From Candidatus Margulisiibacteriota bacterium (GTDB lineage: Bacteria; Margulisbacteria; WOR-1; O2-12-FULL-45-9), in contig JAHIUL010000184.1 in the NCBI GenBank assembly GCA_018817195.1, positions 1 through 8,106 of the forward strand: a stretch of DNA of 8,106 bases. Direction: 5' to 3'. The position numbers were made by a program, and so were the translations under genes. Positions 6,333 through 8,106 of this stretch are shown piece after piece (within the stretch, counting starts at the first letter, position 1; each line of letters begins with the position of its first letter). The notes under the pieces were generated by a model. The model worked only from the letters and a program-made list of their open reading frames with translations, was not told where the DNA came from and searched no databases.

Positions 6333-7344
6333 TTAATAAATCTCCTTGCAGCAGCCAACTTTTCGCTGTGGCTATTTTAACATTGACCAGTTGGCCAAGC
6401 AAGTCAGATTTATTGGGAGTAAACTTGACGATTTTGTTAGTCCTTGTCCTGCCGGTCCCCTTTTTATCTACTAGAACTTCCTGCACAGTACCCAGTAATT
6501 TATTATTATTGTTTTGAGTAACTTCGTCTACCACCAGCATAGCTTGCTGCAATCTTTGTTGTTTAACCTGATCCGGCACATCATCAGCTAACTTGGCAGC
6601 GGCAGTGCCTGGCCGGACTGAATAAGCAGCAGTGTTGCAGGCATCAAAGCTAATTTCTCTAATAATCTTCAGGGTATTAGCAAATTGCTGGTCTGTTTCG
6701 CCAGGATAGCCAATAATCACGTCGGAAGTAATGGCAGCTCCAGGTATTTTAGCACGGATTTTAGCAATTAACTTCCTATAGTAATCAAGGTTGTAGCCGC
6801 GATTCATTTTCTTGAGCATGTCATCGTCTCCGTGCTGGACAGGCAGGTGGAAGTATTCACATACATGAGGAAGGTCAGCTACAGCGTTAATGATGTCATC
6901 TACCATATCTTTTGGGTGTGAAGTCATAAAACGGATACGTGATATGGGATATGTGTCATGTGATATGAAAGCTTCTGTCTTATGCAATAAATCAGCTAAA
7001 CCATATTTATAAGAATTCACATTTTGACCCAGCAAAAATATTTCTTTGTATTGATTAAAGTCTGTTTGTTTAATTTCTTCAAGAATTTCGTCCATCGGCC
7101 GGCTGAATTCGCGACCGCGGACATATGGAACAACGCAATACGAACAAAAATTATCGCAGCCGTGCATTATCGTAATGTACTTAGTAATACTCTCCCCGAT
7201 TTTTCTGCTTAGTGCATACTCCTTACTGCTTACTCCCCCCAATTTCAAAAACTCCACCAGCCTCTCCGGCTGATTGGGGGCAATAAAGATGTCAACGTGG
7301 GGGAAGTCTTTGGGCAGGTCCCTGCCCGGCTCGGTCACGATACA
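6325..7344 (-). CDS. miaB: tRNA-2-methylthio-N6-dimethylallyladenosine synthase MiaB, 5' part missing at a junction
   Basis: Radical SAM methylthiotransferase that adds a methylthio group to i6A37 in tRNAs reading UNN codons. Secure family sequence starts at FPHVDIFIAP (nucleotides about 7,305-7,276). The radical SAM cluster motif is HGCDNFCSYC (nucleotides 7,161-7,132), followed by VPYVRGREFSRP, LLGQNVNSY, RIRFMTSHPKD, FHLPVQHGDD and GYPGETD. The C-terminal TRAM domain begins near KLLGTVQEVLVD. The frame continues into the G+C-rich DNA, where GCIVTEPG (nucleotides about 7,347-7,324) has the exact spacing of the third cluster-II Cys to the VDI motif as I recall it from E. coli MiaB, so the true gene may reach about 7,345. 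Further upstream the frame (to 7491) is Cys/Arg/Trp-rich nonsense. About 80-95 N-terminal residues, with the first two cluster-II cysteines, are missing, so the product here could not be functional. Confidence 0.9.
   Translation of the reverse strand, partial: CIVTEPGRDLPKDFPHVDIFIAPNQPERLVEFLKLGGVSSKEYALSRKIGESITKYITIMHGCDNFCSYCVVPYVRGREFSRPMDEILEEIKQTDFNQYKEIFLLGQNVNSYKYGLADLLHKTEAFISHDTYPISRIRFMTSHPKDMVDDIINAVADLPHVCEYFHLPVQHGDDDMLKKMNRGYNLDYYRKLIAKIRAKIPGAAITSDVIIGYPGETDQQFANTLKIIREISFDACNTAAYSVRPGTAAAKLADDVPDQVKQQRLQQAMLVVDEVTQNNNNKLLGTVQEVLVDKKGTGRTRTNKIVKFTPNKSDLLGQLVNVKIATAKSWLLQGDLLNG
6939..6966. repeat. Degenerate heptanucleotide tandem repeat (4 units) inside miaB
   Basis: On the plus strand four consecutive 7-mers read GTGATAT, GGGATAT, GTGTCAT, GTGATAT; the preceding 7-mer CGGATAC is a weaker fifth unit. 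The first and last units are identical. On the miaB strand the segment encodes about SHDTYPISR, immediately before the conserved RIRFMTSHP motif, in a stretch that is variable between MiaB homologues. Confidence 0.7.
7207..7234. repeat. Second degenerate heptanucleotide tandem repeat (4 units) inside miaB
   Basis: On the plus strand four consecutive 7-mers read GCTTAGT, GCATACT, CCTTACT, GCTTACT; each differs from the consensus GCTTACT at no more than two positions. On the coding strand they encode about VSSKEYALS, the variable linker between the N-terminal UPF0004 domain and the radical SAM domain. It has the same unit length and copy number as the array at 6939-6966, with an unrelated unit sequence. 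Confidence 0.7.
7312..7327. repeat. Perfect 7-2-7 palindrome at the composition junction
   Basis: GGGCAGG-TC-CCTGCCC. It lies exactly where A+T-richer miaB sequence gives way to G+C-rich recombinase sequence. It could mark a template-switch or foldback join, a shared short sequence used by an assembler, or a recombination site; it may also be chance in G+C-rich DNA. Confidence 0.6.
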
Positions 7345-7624
7345 GCCGCAGACCCTCCAGCATGGGAAGCAGGGCCTGGTGGATAGGCACCATCCGCGGA
7401 CGGCCACCCTTGCCGTGGCGAACCCGCAACGTCGGCTGCTCACCGTCCAGGCGCACATCGGCGGCTCGGACGGCCAGCGCCTCAGACACACGGAGGCCGG
7501 ACCTCCACATCAGCGTCATCATCACCCGGGCCTGCGGCGTCGGCGCCGCCTCAATCAAGGCAGCGATCTGTTGGGGTTCAAGATATGTGGGGAGAGCCGC
7601 AGTGCGGGCGGTCCTACGTGGCAT
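7325..7624 (-). CDS. Tyrosine recombinase/integrase, catalytic-domain fragment cut off at the junction
   Basis: About 100 residues of a tyrosine recombinase. The sequence opens with a short basic segment (MPRRTARTA), then YLEPQQIAALIEAAP (14-28), the box I motif WRSGLRVSEAL (40-50) with the expected catalytic Arg45, and the beta-hairpin HGKGGRPRMVPIH (70-82) with the expected catalytic Lys72. It stops being convincing near residue 100 (YRDRAG); the last ten residues of the open frame (7,324-7,295) are read from miaB DNA. The HxxR, H/W and nucleophilic Tyr boxes are absent, so this piece cannot recombine DNA. No separate N-terminal core-binding domain precedes it. The start ATG at 7624 has a GGGGA about 11 nt upstream; small recombinases that begin this way exist, so the start is plausible. 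G+C-rich codon use contrasts sharply with miaB. Confidence 0.85.
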
Positions 7625-7631
7625 GGCCGTC

Positions 7632-7709
7632 TCAGTCCCCTTCTGTCGGACACCGAAGCCGCCGTGCAGCGGCTACGAGTCCAGTGACTCGAAACTTGAT
7701 CGTCCACAT
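7632..7709 (-). CDS. Very short ORF upstream of the recombinase (25 aa), unknown
   Basis: Reads MWTIKFRVTGLVAAARRLRC and ends PTEGD. The ATG at 7709 has a GGAGG Shine-Dalgarno sequence 9 nt upstream, and the stop is 7 bp before the recombinase start, so it could be a leader peptide coupled to the recombinase. I do not recognise the sequence. A longer frame reaching to 7832 is out of register with the better gene at 7730-7864 and is probably not used. Chance ORF is a real possibility at this length. Confidence 0.4.
   Translation of the reverse strand: MWTIKFRVTGLVAAARRLRCPTEGD
7676..7691. repeat. Small perfect inverted repeat
   Basis: CGAGTC-CAGT-GACTCG, 6-bp arms and a 4-nt loop, within the 25-aa ORF upstream of the recombinase. 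It might be a recombinase or regulator binding site, but there is no direct support beyond position and symmetry. Confidence 0.4.
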
Positions 7710-7729
7710 TGCTGCTTCCCTCCGTTGTG

Positions 7730-7864
7730 CTAGGTGGTCAATCGTCGCCGCAGGTCTGGCGTAGCGCGTGCCAGGACCCGTTTCTGTGCATCCTTGGGCA
7801 GCCTCGCGAAGTATTCCCGGATGGTCGGCCAATGGATCGTCTCTCGCATCTCTCGTTTCGTCAT
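7730..7864 (-). CDS. Small basic protein (44 aa), unknown
   Basis: Starts MTKREMRETIHWPTIREYFA and continues with ARLPKDAQKRVLARATPDLR, ending RRLTT; Arg/Lys-rich and probably helical. A near-perfect Shine-Dalgarno sequence (AAGGAGG, 7878-7872) sits about 7 nt ahead of the ATG at 7864. Another in-frame ATG at 7870 is only 1 nt from it and so is less likely. The strong ribosome binding site and biased composition make a real gene likely. It lies between the partial gene at the right edge and the recombinase, all in one direction. I do not recognise a family; a small DNA-binding accessory protein would be a guess. Confidence 0.6.
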   Translation of the reverse strand: MTKREMRETIHWPTIREYFARLPKDAQKRVLARATPDLRRRLTT

Positions 7865-7896
7865 CGCCATCCCTCCTTGACTAGTGTCCAGGCTTA

Positions 7897-7942
7897 GCCA
7901 GCCTCGCCAACCCTACGGCTGGCGGCGCGGGCCAAGCGCGCC
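7897..7942 (-). other. Intergenic segment with two hairpins between the edge gene and the 44-aa gene
   Basis: Two inverted repeats follow the stop codon at 7953. GGCGCG/CGCGCC has a 7-nt loop (7924-7942), and GCCAGCC/GGCTGGC has a 13-nt loop (7897-7923). Neither is followed by a U-tract, so an intrinsic terminator is not supported; they could still protect a 3' end or serve as binding sites. Confidence 0.4.
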
Positions 7943-7952
7943 GAGGTGTGGG

Positions 7953-8106
7953 CTAGCGATTGGACGGCCAGCCCTTGACGATCTCCTCGAAGTAGTCGGA
8001 AAGCCAGCGCGCCCACGATTCCCCGGTCACGTCGCGGTGTGCGCCATCGAACCAGTCGAGGAACCAGAATTCGATCTCGCCGTTGAAGTAGAACCGGACC
8101 TCTTCA
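7953..8106 (-). CDS. C-terminal end of an unknown protein (runs off the window)
   Basis: The last 50 residues are open from the right edge to a TAG at 7955-7953. They begin EEVRFYFNGEIEFWFLDWFD and end WLSDYFEEIVKGWPSNR. The segment is rich in aromatic and acidic residues, with no membrane span and no motif I recognise. G+C-rich third positions support real coding. It is probably part of the same foreign fragment as the recombinase; its function is unknown. Confidence 0.6.
   Translation of the reverse strand, partial: EEVRFYFNGEIEFWFLDWFDGAHRDVTGESWARWLSDYFEEIVKGWPSNR

Noticed and set aside
7345..7491. Open miaB frame extending upstream to 7491
   Set aside because: Its residues are Cys/Arg/Trp-rich and unlike MiaB; the same DNA encodes convincing recombinase sequence in another minus-strand frame.
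7274..7687. Long plus-strand ORFs over the recombinase region (such as 7274-7687 and 7362-7733)
   Set aside because: Typical long shadow frames in G+C-rich DNA; Arg/His/Pro-rich, no recognisable motif, and antisense to the recombinase.

Overview
The window joins two unlike pieces of DNA. Positions 1 to about 7,311-7,345 are a moderately A+T-rich bacterial chromosome segment with every gene on the minus strand. The rest, to 8106, is a strongly G+C-rich fragment that also reads on the minus strand and carries part of a tyrosine recombinase with small genes of unknown function. The first part looks like an uncultured bacterium: the gene order (rpmG, tRNA-Trp, secE, nusG, rplK, rplA, rplJ, rplL, rpoB) is the conserved bacterial one. 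I cannot assign a phylum from the sequence alone.

In transcription order (right to left) the chromosomal part begins with miaB (broken at its 5' end), prs (PRPP synthetase) and hom (homoserine dehydrogenase with a C-terminal ACT domain), packed as one probable operon. Just after the hom stop lies a good sigma-70-type promoter (TTGACA, 18 bp, TAAAAT at 4110-4081). Next comes a leader of about 125 nt with possible RNA structure, then the translation/transcription operon: rpmG, an embedded tRNA-Trp(CCA), secE, nusG with an unusual acidic N-terminal extension of about 80 residues, rplK, rplA, rplJ, a 57-bp double-hairpin palindromic element, rplL and the first 200 codons of rpoB. Spacing is extremely tight: nusG/rplK and rplL/rpoB share TAATG stop-starts, secE/nusG are 1 bp apart and rplA/rplJ 2 bp apart. 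This leaves no room for the leader regions that L1 and L10 use for autoregulation in E. coli.

The right end carries a tyrosine-recombinase fragment with the catalytic Arg and Lys but no C-terminal HxxR or Tyr box, two very short ORFs with good ribosome binding sites, hairpins, and the last 50 codons of an unknown gene. The abrupt composition change, the loss of both the 5' end of miaB and the 3' end of the recombinase, and a perfect 7-2-7 palindrome at the breakpoint suggest either a chimeric assembly/amplification join or a real insertion/rearrangement in miaB. I favour the artefact but cannot decide from sequence.

The most notable observations are the junction, two degenerate four-unit heptanucleotide repeats inside miaB at variable linkers, the 57-bp palindromic element between rplJ and rplL, the NusG extension, and interleaved complementary segments in the rpmG leader. 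I found no clear new biological system.
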